This document shows positions 8,075 to 18,067 of a stretch of DNA of 64,000 bases, piece after piece; positions within the stretch are counted from its first letter, which is position 1, and each line of letters opens with the position of its first letter. This DNA is from Methanospirillum lacunae (GTDB taxonomy: Archaea > Halobacteriota > Methanomicrobia > Methanomicrobiales > Methanospirillaceae): NCBI RefSeq assembly GCF_003173355.1, contig NZ_QGMY01000002.1, positions 186,001 through 250,000 on the forward strand. Direction: 5' to 3'. Below the pieces are notes generated by a model, which saw only the letters and a program-made list of their open reading frames with translations, had not been told where the DNA came from and made no database searches. The position numbers were made by a program, and so were the translations under genes.

Positions 8075-9253
8075 ATGGATCCAATCCTCATTATCGGCAT
8101 CGCAGTGGCACTCCTTTTTAATTTTTTAAATGGGCTTCACGATGCTGCAAATTCTATATCAACGATAGTTGCAACCCGGGTTCTGACGCCGATTCAGGCA
8201 GTAACCCTTGCAGCCTTTTTTAACCTGGTAGGCCCTCTCTTTTTCACAACTGCAATCGCCAAAACAATCGGTAAAGGAATTATTGTTCCTGGGTGGCTGA
8301 CTCTTGATGTTATCATCATCGGCATTCTGGTAGCTTCATTCTGGATTTACTTCACAGCATATATCGGGATACCCATATCATCCACGCATGCAATGATTGG
8401 TGGGCTCATAGGTGCTGCCGTTGCATATGGTGGACATACGGTTGTGATTCTTCCAACTCTTAAACTGCTGGAAGGGCTTGTTGGCTTCGGTCTTTTTGGT
8501 ATTATCGCTGGAGCAGTAATCCTGACACTACTTGCACGGTGGTATCATGAAGAGAATCTGAAGCAGTACGCAGGCCTTGGTGCATATTTTGGTTTTATAT
8601 TCACTATTCCGCTCTGTATCGCTTTGCACCTTCTCCCAATTTCTGGTATTGTCAGTATCATTCTTTTTATTGTGATCTCTCCTTCTCTTGGTTTTGCTCT
8701 TGCATTTTTGCTTGGCTGTATTGTGATTAGGATCTGCAGAAATAAAGATCAGAAGAAGATGAACCATGTCTTTAACAAGTTGCAGATCGTTTCATCTGCA
8801 TTCTATAGTATTGGTCATGGCAGCAATGATGCACAACACGCGATGGGTATTATCACTGCCATGTTAGTAACCGCAGGAGTACTGACTGATTTTAGTGTTC
8901 CTCTCTGGGTTATTCTTCTTTCAAGTGCAGCTATTTCTCTCGGAACGCTAACCGGAGGGTGGAGAATTGTTCAGACAATGGCTAAACGTATCACCCATCT
9001 CCGTCCATATCAGGGTTTCTGTGCAGAGACTGGTGGAGGAATTGTCCTTCTCCTCGTGACTCTCTTTGGAATTCCTGTATCAAGTACTCATGCAATCAGT
9101 GGGTGTATTATGGGAGTCGGTGCAACTCAGGGAAGTTCGTCTGTCAACTGGGGTGTTGTCAGACGAATTGTGACTGCATGGGTTATTACAATCCCCCTGA
9201 CTGCTGCATTCTCATGGATTGTATATGCCGGATATCTCTCAATTTGGGGTTGA
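8075..9253 (+). CDS. pit: PiT-family inorganic phosphate permease
   Basis: The 392-residue polytopic membrane protein contains both copies of the PiT signature, GLHDAANSIST near the N-terminus and GSNDAQHAMGIITA at about 250. Each half also has an ISSTHAMIGG or VSSTHAISG motif. PiT carriers import metal-phosphate by coupling to H+ or Na+. Together with the DUF47 protein just upstream it forms a two-gene phosphate uptake unit. It is followed by a T-rich run that probably ends transcription. Confidence 0.95.
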   Translation: MDPILIIGIAVALLFNFLNGLHDAANSISTIVATRVLTPIQAVTLAAFFNLVGPLFFTTAIAKTIGKGIIVPGWLTLDVIIIGILVASFWIYFTAYIGIPISSTHAMIGGLIGAAVAYGGHTVVILPTLKLLEGLVGFGLFGIIAGAVILTLLARWYHEENLKQYAGLGAYFGFIFTIPLCIALHLLPISGIVSIILFIVISPSLGFALAFLLGCIVIRICRNKDQKKMNHVFNKLQIVSSAFYSIGHGSNDAQHAMGIITAMLVTAGVLTDFSVPLWVILLSSAAISLGTLTGGWRIVQTMAKRITHLRPYQGFCAETGGGIVLLLVTLFGIPVSSTHAISGCIMGVGATQGSSSVNWGVVRRIVTAWVITIPLTAAFSWIVYAGYLSIWG

Positions 9254-9277
9254 TTTTTCTTTTTTTCTTTTTTTCAT
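9254..9277 (+). terminator. T-rich transcription termination region after PiT
   Basis: Several consecutive T-runs separated by single C residues start right after the PiT stop codon. Archaeal RNA polymerase terminates at such U-rich tracts without needing a hairpin. They separate the phosphate operon from the next leader region. Confidence 0.55.
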
Positions 9278-9330
9278 GTAATGATTTTTGTTGATACTCT
9301 TATATGCCTGAAGACATAACAGTCAACTGA

Positions 9331-9480
9331 CAGCGGGTACCTGCACCGTCTGGGCACAAGCCTGCAGGCGAATGAATTCTGATTCATTGCTATACGGCCA
9401 GCCCGATACTGGGGGCTTGAGATCTCCATCAATTTGGTCCAGTTTTGAAGAGAGCCTCCATCGAGGGTACTCCTGTTTGA
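9331..9480 (+). ncRNA. Candidate structured 5' leader (possible riboswitch) of DUF2193 operon
   Basis: A TATA-like CTTATATG (9299-9306) predicts transcription from about 9330, giving a leader of roughly 160 nt before the GTG at 9494, long for an archaeon. AAGCC (9358-9362) can pair with GGCTT (9414-9418), enclosing the hairpins AATGAA/TTCATT (9371-9376, 9383-9388) and CCAG/CTGG (9398-9401, 9409-9412). Competing pairings exist: CCTGCA (9340-9345) with TGCAGG (9363-9368), and AGCCC (9400-9404) with GGGCT (9413-9417), which excludes the closing stem. A three-way junction with alternatives is riboswitch-like. It does not resemble the TPP, cobalamin, purine, glycine or fluoride aptamers that I know. 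Confidence 0.4.
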
Positions 9481-9493
9481 GGAGTGATCCAGT

Positions 9494-10993
9494 GTGAAGG
9501 AATTATACGAGAAGATGATTCGGGAAGCGATGGCAGCCCAGAGGGCTGACGTCTCAACCGTTCAAAAGAAACGCGGCACAATATTTTCAATGTCTGATGC
9601 CAAGCCCTATCTTGATGCCGTTTCTGGAATGGAAGCAATAACCGGGCAAAGCAAAGCTGTAATCGATCTCCATAAGGAGTCAGTGAAATCACACTATACC
9701 ATCCTCTCGAGTCTTACCAAAACTGTACGTCCGGAAGATGATCCTTTTGTTGAGCATTATCAGACCCCGGTAATTCTCGAAATACTCTGTGATGAAGATG
9801 CATCCTTTAAAGCGAGCATGGCTGAATTTGTCAAGCAGATTCAGAAGAGTGAAGCAATCATCGGGCTGGAGTCAGCGAGACGATATGCGGGGTTCTACGG
9901 CCCAACCTGTGTTGTAGACTTTGCATTGATCCCGGGAAGTACCAGCAATGTTGTGAACCAGATTCTCCGTGAAACCAAGATACCAGATGATCACAAGAAG
10001 GCGATTCTTGCTGCCAAATCATGGGGAATGAATACCAGTTACGGGATCGGTGATGTATTTGCTCATGCAGTTGAGTCAGGTGAGACTCTGGCAGCAGCAA
10101 CTAAAAAAGAGATTGAGATGCTTGCTTCGATCTACACACATCCGGTATCTGCCCAGGCCGAACTCATGGATTCTCTCGGTCAGAACTCATTTGACTGCAG
10201 AAAGTACATGCAGGAGTACAGGGTTAAGATGGAACCTTTTGTCAAGGCAGCAATAGCGGATAAGGTTCACTATGCAAACATTGTAACGATACCGGCATAC
10301 TGTGTTGGTGATGTCGCACACCATATCTCACAGTCCACATTCAACATGTGCAAGGATGACATGGTGATGGGTATTATCGAGGCTGTCACCGATGTAATTG
10401 AGAACTCTCTAATGGCGTCGGTTACCAAGTTCAAGACTCCTGAACAGCTGGTATCAGTTGCAACCGGTGCGAGTGCGGCTGCTGTTGAGTATATCCTTGA
10501 GATGGATGGGTTCAATGCCCTGATGATTGTTGACCTGCTCACTAAGCGGTATCACAATTATGTTCAGCTTAATCCGACAAGAGGAGCTGCTGCAGAACTG
10601 CACAATTGTGACTTTATGGATATGATCTACCGGGGTTGGGGAATTTTAGACCGGGCACGAAAGATCAGGAACGGCTCAGGAAAGGATCTGAAACTAACTG
10701 TATCCGGGCTTCCGATTGATCTGACACCGGTATACAAACATGAGATCATCAATAACCCCCAGTGGTATGCATATCCTGCCTGTGCAATTACAGTCCGTCT
10801 ATCTGCATTGATGCGGCTTTCCGATTATCCATGTCTTCTCACGAGTGAGCCGATCACAGCAACCCTGATGACCAATGTCATCGCCCTGAAAAAAGAAATT
10901 CCAGCTGCACCAGCAAGGATATGTAAGAACTGTGCTTCTGCATCGTGTGCAGACTTCAGGCATGAATACTGCCAGTACCGCGAAGCGGTATAG
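9494..10993 (+). CDS. DUF2193 domain protein (methanogen-specific)
   Basis: The 499-residue soluble protein matches the DUF2193 family, known mainly from methanogens and without an established function. It is largely alpha-helical (for example SGMEAITGQSKAVIDLHKESVKSHYTILSSL). Its C-terminus carries a Cys-rich tail (ICKNCASASCADFRHEYCQY), which could bind a metal or FeS cluster. The GTG at 9494 is preceded by GGAGTGATCC, a good Shine-Dalgarno sequence. A DUF2180 zinc-binding protein and a MIP channel follow within 10 bp each, forming an apparent operon behind a structured leader. An enzyme acting on a small neutral compound delivered by the channel is conceivable but unproven. Confidence 0.85.
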   Translation: MKELYEKMIREAMAAQRADVSTVQKKRGTIFSMSDAKPYLDAVSGMEAITGQSKAVIDLHKESVKSHYTILSSLTKTVRPEDDPFVEHYQTPVILEILCDEDASFKASMAEFVKQIQKSEAIIGLESARRYAGFYGPTCVVDFALIPGSTSNVVNQILRETKIPDDHKKAILAAKSWGMNTSYGIGDVFAHAVESGETLAAATKKEIEMLASIYTHPVSAQAELMDSLGQNSFDCRKYMQEYRVKMEPFVKAAIADKVHYANIVTIPAYCVGDVAHHISQSTFNMCKDDMVMGIIEAVTDVIENSLMASVTKFKTPEQLVSVATGASAAAVEYILEMDGFNALMIVDLLTKRYHNYVQLNPTRGAAAELHNCDFMDMIYRGWGILDRARKIRNGSGKDLKLTVSGLPIDLTPVYKHEIINNPQWYAYPACAITVRLSALMRLSDYPCLLTSEPITATLMTNVIALKKEIPAAPARICKNCASASCADFRHEYCQYREAV

Positions 10994-11002
10994 GTGGCGC
11001 AG

Positions 11003-11212
11003 ATGAAATGTTATGTCTGTGCAAAACAGGGAAAGACCACTGAGGCAGTAGGTATCTGCATTGTATGTGGAATGGGACTCTGTATGGAGCATGTGATCCG
11101 TGAGGAGCGTGAAATCTGGGAGGGAGGGTATCCCTTCCCTGCCCAGAAAATGAAAAAAACACTCCCACGAATACTTTGCAGGGATTGTGCAGAAGCAACC
11201 AGTGAGGGGTGA
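11003..11212 (+). CDS. DUF2180 small zinc-binding protein
   Basis: The protein of about 69 residues has ordered Cys/His pairs: CYVCAKQGK, CIVCGMGLCMEHV and a C-terminal CRDCAE. They resemble a B-box- or cross-brace-like zinc site and match DUF2180. The ATG at 11003 is preferred over the GTG at 10994 because GGTGG at 10993-10997 then serves as ribosome-binding site. It sits between DUF2193 and the MIP channel with almost no spacing. A role as a small adaptor or regulator of the neighbouring DUF2193 protein is inference. Confidence 0.82.
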   Translation: MKCYVCAKQGKTTEAVGICIVCGMGLCMEHVIREEREIWEGGYPFPAQKMKKTLPRILCRDCAEATSEG

Positions 11213-11217
11213 TCCCT

Positions 11218-11958
11218 ATGGTCTCACTCTTTAAACGATCGGTTACAGAAGGAATTGGAACAGCCCTGCTGGTTTATTTTGGTGCTGGATCAGCTGTGAT
11301 CACACTGATGATCAGTCAGGGAACAAAACCCGCCTCATCATTTAACATTGGGATTGGAGCTCTTGGCGGGATGGGTGACTGGCTGGCCATCGGTCTTGCC
11401 TTTGCCTTTATAATTGCTGCTGTGATCTATGCAACCGGACGTATCTCTGGAGCTCATATCAACCCGGCAGTGACCATCGCCCTCTGGGCGACCAAACGGT
11501 TTCCGTCTGTTGATTGTGGTGCATACGTTATTGCCCAGTTGATAGGAGCAGCAATTGGAAGTTTTCTCTTTGCTGCTTCAGTTGGAATGGAGGCTGTAAC
11601 GGTAGGCGGACTTGGGGCAACCGGACCGTTTCCTGGTATCAGTATGGGTCAGGCAGTCCTCGCCGAGTTTATCGGAACCTTCATCCTTATGCTTGTCATC
11701 ATGGGTGTGGCGGTAGACAGGCAGGCAACACCTGGGTTTGCAGGTCTTGCTATTGGACTGACTGCTGGTGGAGTCATCACAACCACAGGTAACATTGCCG
11801 GAGCCTCGCTCAATCCTGCACGAACATTTGGGCCATATCTGGGAGATCTTGTTCTCGGGGGAACCAACCATTTCGGCAACTTCCCGATCTATATTATCGG
11901 CCCGATTCTCGGTGCTGTGGCAGCAGCGTTTCTGTATGACTGGTTACAGAAAGAATAA
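11218..11958 (+). CDS. MIP-family channel (aquaporin/glycerol facilitator type)
   Basis: This six-helix channel protein has both half-helix signatures: SGAHINPAVTIAL (first NPA) and AGASLNPARTFGPYL (second NPA, with the selectivity-filter Arg). MIP channels pass water or small neutral solutes such as glycerol or ammonia; the cargo cannot be told here. The ATG at 11218 is used since GGGGTGAT just upstream is a strong ribosome-binding site; a GTG at 11209 overlaps the preceding stop. Its place at the end of the DUF2193-DUF2180 operon suggests the channel serves the same metabolite. Confidence 0.93.
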   Translation: MVSLFKRSVTEGIGTALLVYFGAGSAVITLMISQGTKPASSFNIGIGALGGMGDWLAIGLAFAFIIAAVIYATGRISGAHINPAVTIALWATKRFPSVDCGAYVIAQLIGAAIGSFLFAASVGMEAVTVGGLGATGPFPGISMGQAVLAEFIGTFILMLVIMGVAVDRQATPGFAGLAIGLTAGGVITTTGNIAGASLNPARTFGPYLGDLVLGGTNHFGNFPIYIIGPILGAVAAAFLYDWLQKE

Positions 11959-12092
11959 TCTCAACCTTTTATCCGGTTTTTCATGGTCCGGTAATTATCA
12001 ACTCAAACCTCTAAGTTTTTTTAGTCTGATATCGCATCATTACTTACGGCAGAGAAAACCATGACATCTTCGGTTTTCATTTGTTTCTCAAT

Positions 12093-12701
12093 ATGAATAC
12101 TTCAGCACCGGCTGGAGGGGTGAATAACATACCAATCGGCAAGGAAGTTTTGCGAAATATTCTCAGGGAACGCAGATGGGCATTATCAGAGCAGGAGAGG
12201 CAGGAGAAGAGCCTGAAGATCTGTGAACTTCTCAGGGATGTTGTCACTCCCGGTGAAGAGATACTAGTCTACTGCGCCAAAGATCCAGAGGTTGAGACCT
12301 CCTCTTTCATCTCATATCTTCTTGAACATGAAATTCCGGTCATAGTGCCAATCATTCAGAAAGAGGATGTGAGCCTTCGTCTCTCATATCTCCAGGATCC
12401 CTCATGCCTGGTTTCAAGTACATTTCATGTGCCTGAACCGATAGGATCTGAGATTCCGGCTGATCCTGCTGTTGTCACAACTGCTATCATTCCAATGCTC
12501 GGGTTTGATCGATCAGGGGCCCGCCTTGGATACGGTGCAGGGTATTATGACCGTTTTCTCTCTACAAACAGACATATCAGAACCGTCGGGCTGGCTTACT
12601 CATGCCAGGAAGAGGCCGGACTCCCGACTAATGCAAATGACATCAGTATGACAATCGTTGTGACAGAGGATGAAATAATTAACATGGGTGGCGGGTCATG
12701 A
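12093..12701 (+). CDS. 5-formyltetrahydrofolate cyclo-ligase family protein
   Basis: The family hallmark is present at the C-terminus: IPMLGFDRSGARLGYGAGYYDRFL, which binds ATP and the folate. The N-terminus has the typical KEVLRNILRERRWALSEQER helix. The enzyme normally converts 5-formyl-H4folate to methenyl-H4folate using ATP; in a methanogen that relies on methanopterin the substrate may be different. The ATG at 12093 is preferred over a TTG at 12081. The stop overlaps the start of the Cdc48-type ATPase by 4 bp (ATGA), implying translational coupling. Confidence 0.9.
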   Translation: MNTSAPAGGVNNIPIGKEVLRNILRERRWALSEQERQEKSLKICELLRDVVTPGEEILVYCAKDPEVETSSFISYLLEHEIPVIVPIIQKEDVSLRLSYLQDPSCLVSSTFHVPEPIGSEIPADPAVVTTAIIPMLGFDRSGARLGYGAGYYDRFLSTNRHIRTVGLAYSCQEEAGLPTNANDISMTIVVTEDEIINMGGGS

Positions 12702-15091
12702 ATCAGCCTGGTGGTATCAGGCTCGAAGTGAAGCGTGCAGCTGAAGAGGATGCAGGAAAAGGAATTGCCCGCCTCCATCAGGCAGTCATGCGAGCACTTG
12801 GGATTGTGAACGGAGAGTTCATCGAGCTCCTGGGCGCTAAGCGGGCTGTGGCTGCTGCTTGGTGTACTCAGAATGCCGGTCATGGCAGAAATGAGATAGC
12901 AATAGATGGTGAGATACGGAGTAATGCTGGGTGCGGGATTGATGACAAGGTCCTGGTAAAACGAATTCTGGCCCATGATCTTCACAAAGTAGTTCTTCAG
13001 CCAGTAACCGGAGTCACTCTGAATAACCCTGAAATTCTGCTGGCAAAAAAACTGCGGGGCCGCCCTGTACTTGAAGGACAGACTGTCAGAATCGATCTGA
13101 TTGGAAACACGGTCAACTTCATCGTATCCAGAATTGAACCAAAAGGTATCGGGGTTGTCACCTTCTCAACCGAGGTTATTCTACACGATGTCCCGTATCA
13201 GACCGAGGAGGTACGGCATGACGAGTCGGTCATTCACTACGAAGACATTGGTGGTCTTTCCCGGGAGATCAGTCTGATTCGGGAGATGATCGAGATTCCT
13301 CTCCGGTACCCGAAGGTCTTTGAACGTCTTGGGATTGATCCACCAAAGGGTGTTCTCCTCTTCGGTCCACCGGGAACAGGTAAAACTCTTCTTGCAAAAG
13401 CTGTGGCAAGTGAAGTGGATGCTCATTTTGTCCCTCTCTCCGGCCCTGAAGTTATGAGCAAGTACTATGGTGATTCTGAAAAGAAGATCCGCGAAATTTT
13501 TGATTCAGCCAGGGATAAGGCTCCATCAATTATCTTCATTGATGAGATTGACTCCATTGCACCCAAACGACAGGAGACAGCCGGTGAAGTTGAACGACGG
13601 GTAACAGCCCAACTCCTCACTATGATGGATGGGCTCGCATCCCGTGGTCAGGTGGTAGTTATTGCTGCCACAAATATTCCTGACGCCATTGACCCTGCTC
13701 TCAGACGGGGAGGGAGATTTGACCGTGAGATTGAGATCGGGATACCTGACCGGGCAGGACGGCTTGAGATTTACCATGTCCATTCCAGAACTATGCCACT
13801 TGCTCCGGACGTGGATCTCGAGTCATATGCCGAGCTCAGCTATGGTTTTGTTGGAGCAGATATAGCCCTTCACTGCAAGGAAGCGGCGATGCATGCCCTC
13901 CGTGGGATCATGGTGCAGATGAAGGAAGGTCAGGAGGTTCCAACCGATGTGATTGATAACCTCGTTATTTCTGACCGGGATTTCATTGAGGCACGAAAGT
14001 CTGTCGAACCTTCTGCGATGCGTGAACTCTATGTCGAAGTTCCGGAAGTTCCATGGGATATGGTAGCAGGCCTTGACCGGGTAAAATACGAGATCGAGAA
14101 GGTTATCGAGTGGCCGGTAAAACGCAGGGAGGCATTTGAGAAACTAAAGATTCGGCCTCCGAAAGGGATCCTGCTCTTTGGACCGCCTGGAACTGGAAAA
14201 ACCCTGCTTGCAAAGGCAATAGCAGCTAAGTCCAGAATGAACTTCATATCCATCAAGGGCCCGGAGCTCCTCTCAAAATGGGTTGGAGATTCTGAAAAGC
14301 AGGTCAGGGAAGCATTCAGAAAAGCCCGACAATCTGCACCTGCCATTATCTTTTTTGATGAGATTGATGCCCTTGTTCAGAAGCGTGGTCAGCAATCAGG
14401 TACCTCACGGGTGGGAGAAAGTGTGCTTTCGCAGATCCTGACTGAAATGGATGGTATCGAGGAACTAAAGGATGTTATTGTGGTTGCAGCAACGAACCGT
14501 CCTGATATGCTTGACCCGGCGATACTGAGACCTGGAAGAATTGAAAAGCACATCTATGTTCCCGCTCCTGATGTTGTGGCAAGGGAGGCAATTCTCTCGC
14601 TTTATCTTGGGGATATCAGGGAACTTCTTGATCCCTCTATCAATCTCCACAGTCTTGCAGGGCAGATGCAGTATTTTGTGGGTGCTGATATCCAGGCATT
14701 TGTCAGGGAACTCAAACTTATTGTTCTGGAAGAGATCTTCTCGCTTGATGCAGAATCAGCTGAACAATATAGGATCAGGATTCTGGATGATCATATAAGC
14801 CGTGCTCTTGATGCAGTAAAAGGAACGCTTGGAAGTAAAACACTTGAAGGATTTGAGATCGGAGCCTGGGAGATCCTGTATCCAAGTTCACAGCGCAATA
14901 TTCTCATGAGAGCAGCGATTGCTGTCAACCAGGCTGACAAGTTAAATCTTGTTTCACCATTGCCCGATGGTGTCAATTCGATGGTGGATGAACTCCGTGA
15001 TCTTACCTTCTGGCAGGAGAAAGATTATTCAAAAATATCTGACCTGACCCGTGATCTTGATCTTTATCTCAAACAGATTCGTGAAGGGTAA
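12698..15091 (+). CDS. Cdc48/VCP-type AAA ATPase, paralogue 1
   Basis: The 797-residue protein has a double-psi-barrel N-domain (about 1-180) and two AAA modules. D1 has Walker A GPPGTGKT near residue 222 and Walker [10 protein letters not shown]2 has Walker A near residue 494 and Walker B IIFFDEID. Archaeal Cdc48/VAT unfolds proteins and feeds the proteasome. The N-domain is divergent, and the D1-D2 linker has normal length, unlike the second copy. It overlaps the formyl-H4F cyclo-ligase gene by 4 bp. A second Cdc48 gene with its own promoter follows after 243 bp. Confidence 0.93.
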   Translation: MNQPGGIRLEVKRAAEEDAGKGIARLHQAVMRALGIVNGEFIELLGAKRAVAAAWCTQNAGHGRNEIAIDGEIRSNAGCGIDDKVLVKRILAHDLHKVVLQPVTGVTLNNPEILLAKKLRGRPVLEGQTVRIDLIGNTVNFIVSRIEPKGIGVVTFSTEVILHDVPYQTEEVRHDESVIHYEDIGGLSREISLIREMIEIPLRYPKVFERLGIDPPKGVLLFGPPGTGKTLLAKAVASEVDAHFVPLSGPEVMSKYYGDSEKKIREIFDSARDKAPSIIFIDEIDSIAPKRQETAGEVERRVTAQLLTMMDGLASRGQVVVIAATNIPDAIDPALRRGGRFDREIEIGIPDRAGRLEIYHVHSRTMPLAPDVDLESYAELSYGFVGADIALHCKEAAMHALRGIMVQMKEGQEVPTDVIDNLVISDRDFIEARKSVEPSAMRELYVEVPEVPWDMVAGLDRVKYEIEKVIEWPVKRREAFEKLKIRPPKGILLFGPPGTGKTLLAKAIAAKSRMNFISIKGPELLSKWVGDSEKQVREAFRKARQSAPAIIFFDEIDALVQKRGQQSGTSRVGESVLSQILTEMDGIEELKDVIVVAATNRPDMLDPAILRPGRIEKHIYVPAPDVVAREAILSLYLGDIRELLDPSINLHSLAGQMQYFVGADIQAFVRELKLIVLEEIFSLDAESAEQYRIRILDDHISRALDAVKGTLGSKTLEGFEIGAWEILYPSSQRNILMRAAIAVNQADKLNLVSPLPDGVNSMVDELRDLTFWQEKDYSKISDLTRDLDLYLKQIREG

Positions 15092-15278
15092 CAATACAAT
15101 ATCGTGCTAATTTTTCTCGAATTTTTCCTCTATTCTTTTTTCATTCCTGTCTAGTACTGGAGAAAAATTACTTTAAAGAAATTTTCGATTTGATTCTGCA
15201 GGCTATTTCTCAATATTTGGGCTTTATTACTCATTTTATTGTAAATTGAATAATAAAATAATTTTTAGTTATAAGATA

Positions 15279-15290
15279 CTTTTATATATC
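15279..15290 (+). promoter_or_regulatory. TATA box of second Cdc48 gene
   Basis: CTTTTATATATC is a near-consensus archaeal TATA box. With transcription starting about 25 bp downstream it gives a short leader before the ATG at 15335. The 240-bp gap that contains it is AT-rich and carries no gene. Confidence 0.6.
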
Positions 15291-15334
15291 ATTGAATAGT
15301 AACTTTAGGTGAACACAAGAAAGAGGATTATCTT

Positions 15335-18052
15335 ATGCCTACAACTCGTGACATTACACTAACAGTTCAGGAAGCACCGGTACAGGACAAGGGAAAAGAT
15401 ATTGCCCGGATTACATGGGAGACGATGGAGAAACTGGGACTCTCCAGAGGTGATGTGATTGAGATTGAAGGAACCAGTAAAACCTATGCTCTCGTCTCCC
15501 CGGCTAGTTCCCCATGGGCTGACGCGATATTTATTGATGGGAACATTCGCCGGAGAGCTGGTGTTGGAATCAGGGAACAGGCTGTCATCAGGAGAGCTGA
15601 AACAAGAGAAGCCAAGAAGATTGAGTTTCAGATCATCCAGGATGTCCAGGGACTTGATATCAGGGACCTGGAGCAGTTCCTCTCTGAGCAACTCCAGGGT
15701 ACTCTGATCTTCCAGGGAAAAGAGATCGCTATCCCTGTAGAAAGTTCTGAGCGAAGCTCCTTTGATGACTTCTTCAGATCTCGTGACTTTGGGGGATCGT
15801 TCTGGAATACTCCGACTGCCTATGTTGTGGTGCGTATCACGGCAACCGATCCAAGTGGTGCTGCGATTCCATCGCAAAAAACCAGATTCTCGGTAGTCAG
15901 GGCCGGAAAACAGGCAACAGCACCTGCTGGCCGGGCAGGTTCACAAGGATCACCATCCGGAGAGAGTGGCGAGAAGGAGAAGTATATACCGGACGTTCAT
16001 TACGAGGATATCGGAGGTCTGGGTCGTGAACTCTCACTCGTGAGAGAGATGATCGAGTTACCGCTACGAAATCCTGATCTCTTCAACCACCTTGGCATTG
16101 AACCGCCAAAAGGAGTACTGCTCTATGGTCCACCGGGAACCGGTAAAACCCTGATCGCCAAGGCAGTTGCAAATGAGGTGAATGCCCACTTCATCACCCT
16201 CTCAGGCCCTGAGATCATGAACAAGTATTACGGGGAGAGTGAGGGGAAGCTTCGTGAAGTCTTTGAAGAGGCCGAAGAACATGCACCGTCTATCATCTTC
16301 ATCGATGAGATTGACTCAATTGCACCAAAGCGTGAGGATACTAAGGGTGAGGTCGAACGCCGGATCGTTGCCCAGCTCCTTTCCCTGATGGACGGGCTGA
16401 AAAGCCGTGGCAAGGTTATCGTAATTGCTGCCACCAACCTGCCTGATAACCTGGATCCAGCACTCCGCCGTGGAGGAAGATTTGACCGGGAGATCGAGAT
16501 TGGAATTCCTGACATATCAGGGAGAATGGCGATCTTTCAGATCCACTCGCAGCGGGTTCCATTAGACGTTGGGGGTATCACCATCGGTGAGGATCAGTTG
16601 ACTCGCGATGAAAAAATGCAGATCTCACGGCTCGATGAGGACATCTCAAGTCTTGAAGGAAAGATTTCCACTGACGAGAATGCCGAATCAAAGGCAGAGT
16701 CTGAACGAAGGCTTGTTGATATCAAGGCCCAGAAAGAGGAGGTTGAGAACCAGATACGTCGCCGGCTCTTCCTTCAGCCATTTGCCAATCAGACCCACGG
16801 CTTTGTTGGTGCAGATATCAGCCTGACGGTAAAAGAGGCAGCAATGCATGCCCTCCGCAAAGGCCTTGAAAAAGTCCCGCCAAAAGATCTGAAAGAAGGT
16901 AAGATTGACAAAAATCTTATCGCATCCATCCGTGTAACCCCGGGAGATTTCCAGGCTGCTTTGTCTCATGTCGAACCATCAGCCATGAGGGAAGTTCTCA
17001 TTGAGGTTCCTGATGTCTCATGGGATCAGGTTGGAGGTCTTGAAGAGGTCAAGAAGGATCTCCGGGAAGCGGTTGAGTGGCCGCTCAGGTACCCGCAGCT
17101 CTTCAGTCACTTACAGACCAAGACACCAAAAGGAATCCTGCTCTTCGGTCCACCCGGCACCGGTAAGACCATGATGGCAAAAGCAGTTGCCCATGAGAGC
17201 GAGTGCAATTTCATCTCTGTAAAAGGACCAGAACTGATCTCAAAATGGGTCGGTGAATCAGAGAAGGGAGTCAGGGAAGTATTCCGAAAAGCCCGGCAGG
17301 CAGCCCCTTCGATCATCTTCTTTGATGAGATCGACTCCCTCGTGCCAAAACGTGGAAGTTATTCTGATGCAACCCATGTAACCGAGAGTGTTGTCTCACA
17401 GATCCTGACTGAGATGGACGGGATGGAAGAGCTCAAGAATGTTACCATCATCGCAGCCACCAACAGACCTGATATGCTGGATGATGCCCTGATGAGACCA
17501 GGACGATTGGAACGACATATCTTTGTTCCTCCACCGGGCAAGGAAGGGAGAAAGCAGATCTTTGAGGTGTACCTGAAGGATTCAGGCACCCTTCTGACGG
17601 CTGATGTCAGCATTGATGATCTTGCTCTCAAGACTGAGGGATACGTGGGTGCTGATATTGAGGCCCTGATCCGCGAAGCTAAGCTTGCAGCCATGCGCGA
17701 GTTTATCGCTCTGATGGTCGGGCGGACTGATCGGGAACTGGAGGAAGCAGTGGCAAACGTGCGGGTCACAAGCCGCCACTTTGATGAAGCATTCGGCAGA
17801 GTAAAGGGTTCACTTGATGAAACCACCCGTGAACACTATGTCCGCGATTCGTGGAAGATCCTCTATAATGAGGATCAGAAAAAGATCCTGGAGAAGGCTG
17901 CATTCATCATCGCATCAGCAGAAAACCTTGGAATACCGGAGAATGAAATCAGTAAACTCAAAGATGTAATCTATAGCGGAACAATAAAAGACTTTACAGG
18001 TATTGAAAAACATACACAGGAACTTGATAAGAAATACAACCCCACTAAGTAG
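15335..18052 (+). CDS. Cdc48/VCP-type AAA ATPase, paralogue 2 with coiled-coil insertion
   Basis: At 905 residues it is about 100 longer than its neighbour and than typical archaeal VAT. D1 has Walker A GPPGTGKT near residue 265 and D2 near 605; both Walker B motifs ([16 protein letters not shown]) and arginine-finger regions are intact. Two expansions are visible: a Gly/Ser/Gln-rich linker between N-domain and D1 (about 195-220), and about 60 extra residues in D1 (roughly 410-485), between [10 protein letters not shown] and HGFVGADI. That insert is rich in Glu, Lys and Arg with heptad-like spacing, so a coiled-coil hairpin is likely. It has its own TATA box and is followed by an Hsp20-like gene after 15 bp. 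Confidence 0.94.
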   Translation: MPTTRDITLTVQEAPVQDKGKDIARITWETMEKLGLSRGDVIEIEGTSKTYALVSPASSPWADAIFIDGNIRRRAGVGIREQAVIRRAETREAKKIEFQIIQDVQGLDIRDLEQFLSEQLQGTLIFQGKEIAIPVESSERSSFDDFFRSRDFGGSFWNTPTAYVVVRITATDPSGAAIPSQKTRFSVVRAGKQATAPAGRAGSQGSPSGESGEKEKYIPDVHYEDIGGLGRELSLVREMIELPLRNPDLFNHLGIEPPKGVLLYGPPGTGKTLIAKAVANEVNAHFITLSGPEIMNKYYGESEGKLREVFEEAEEHAPSIIFIDEIDSIAPKREDTKGEVERRIVAQLLSLMDGLKSRGKVIVIAATNLPDNLDPALRRGGRFDREIEIGIPDISGRMAIFQIHSQRVPLDVGGITIGEDQLTRDEKMQISRLDEDISSLEGKISTDENAESKAESERRLVDIKAQKEEVENQIRRRLFLQPFANQTHGFVGADISLTVKEAAMHALRKGLEKVPPKDLKEGKIDKNLIASIRVTPGDFQAALSHVEPSAMREVLIEVPDVSWDQVGGLEEVKKDLREAVEWPLRYPQLFSHLQTKTPKGILLFGPPGTGKTMMAKAVAHESECNFISVKGPELISKWVGESEKGVREVFRKARQAAPSIIFFDEIDSLVPKRGSYSDATHVTESVVSQILTEMDGMEELKNVTIIAATNRPDMLDDALMRPGRLERHIFVPPPGKEGRKQIFEVYLKDSGTLLTADVSIDDLALKTEGYVGADIEALIREAKLAAMREFIALMVGRTDRELEEAVANVRVTSRHFDEAFGRVKGSLDETTREHYVRDSWKILYNEDQKKILEKAAFIIASAENLGIPENEISKLKDVIYSGTIKDFTGIEKHTQELDKKYNPTK

Positions 18053-18067
18053 GAGAGCACCACAATC

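Noticed and set aside
9331-9480. Known riboswitch classes for the DUF2193 leader
   Set aside because: The conserved core sequences of TPP, cobalamin, purine, glycine and fluoride riboswitches were not found.
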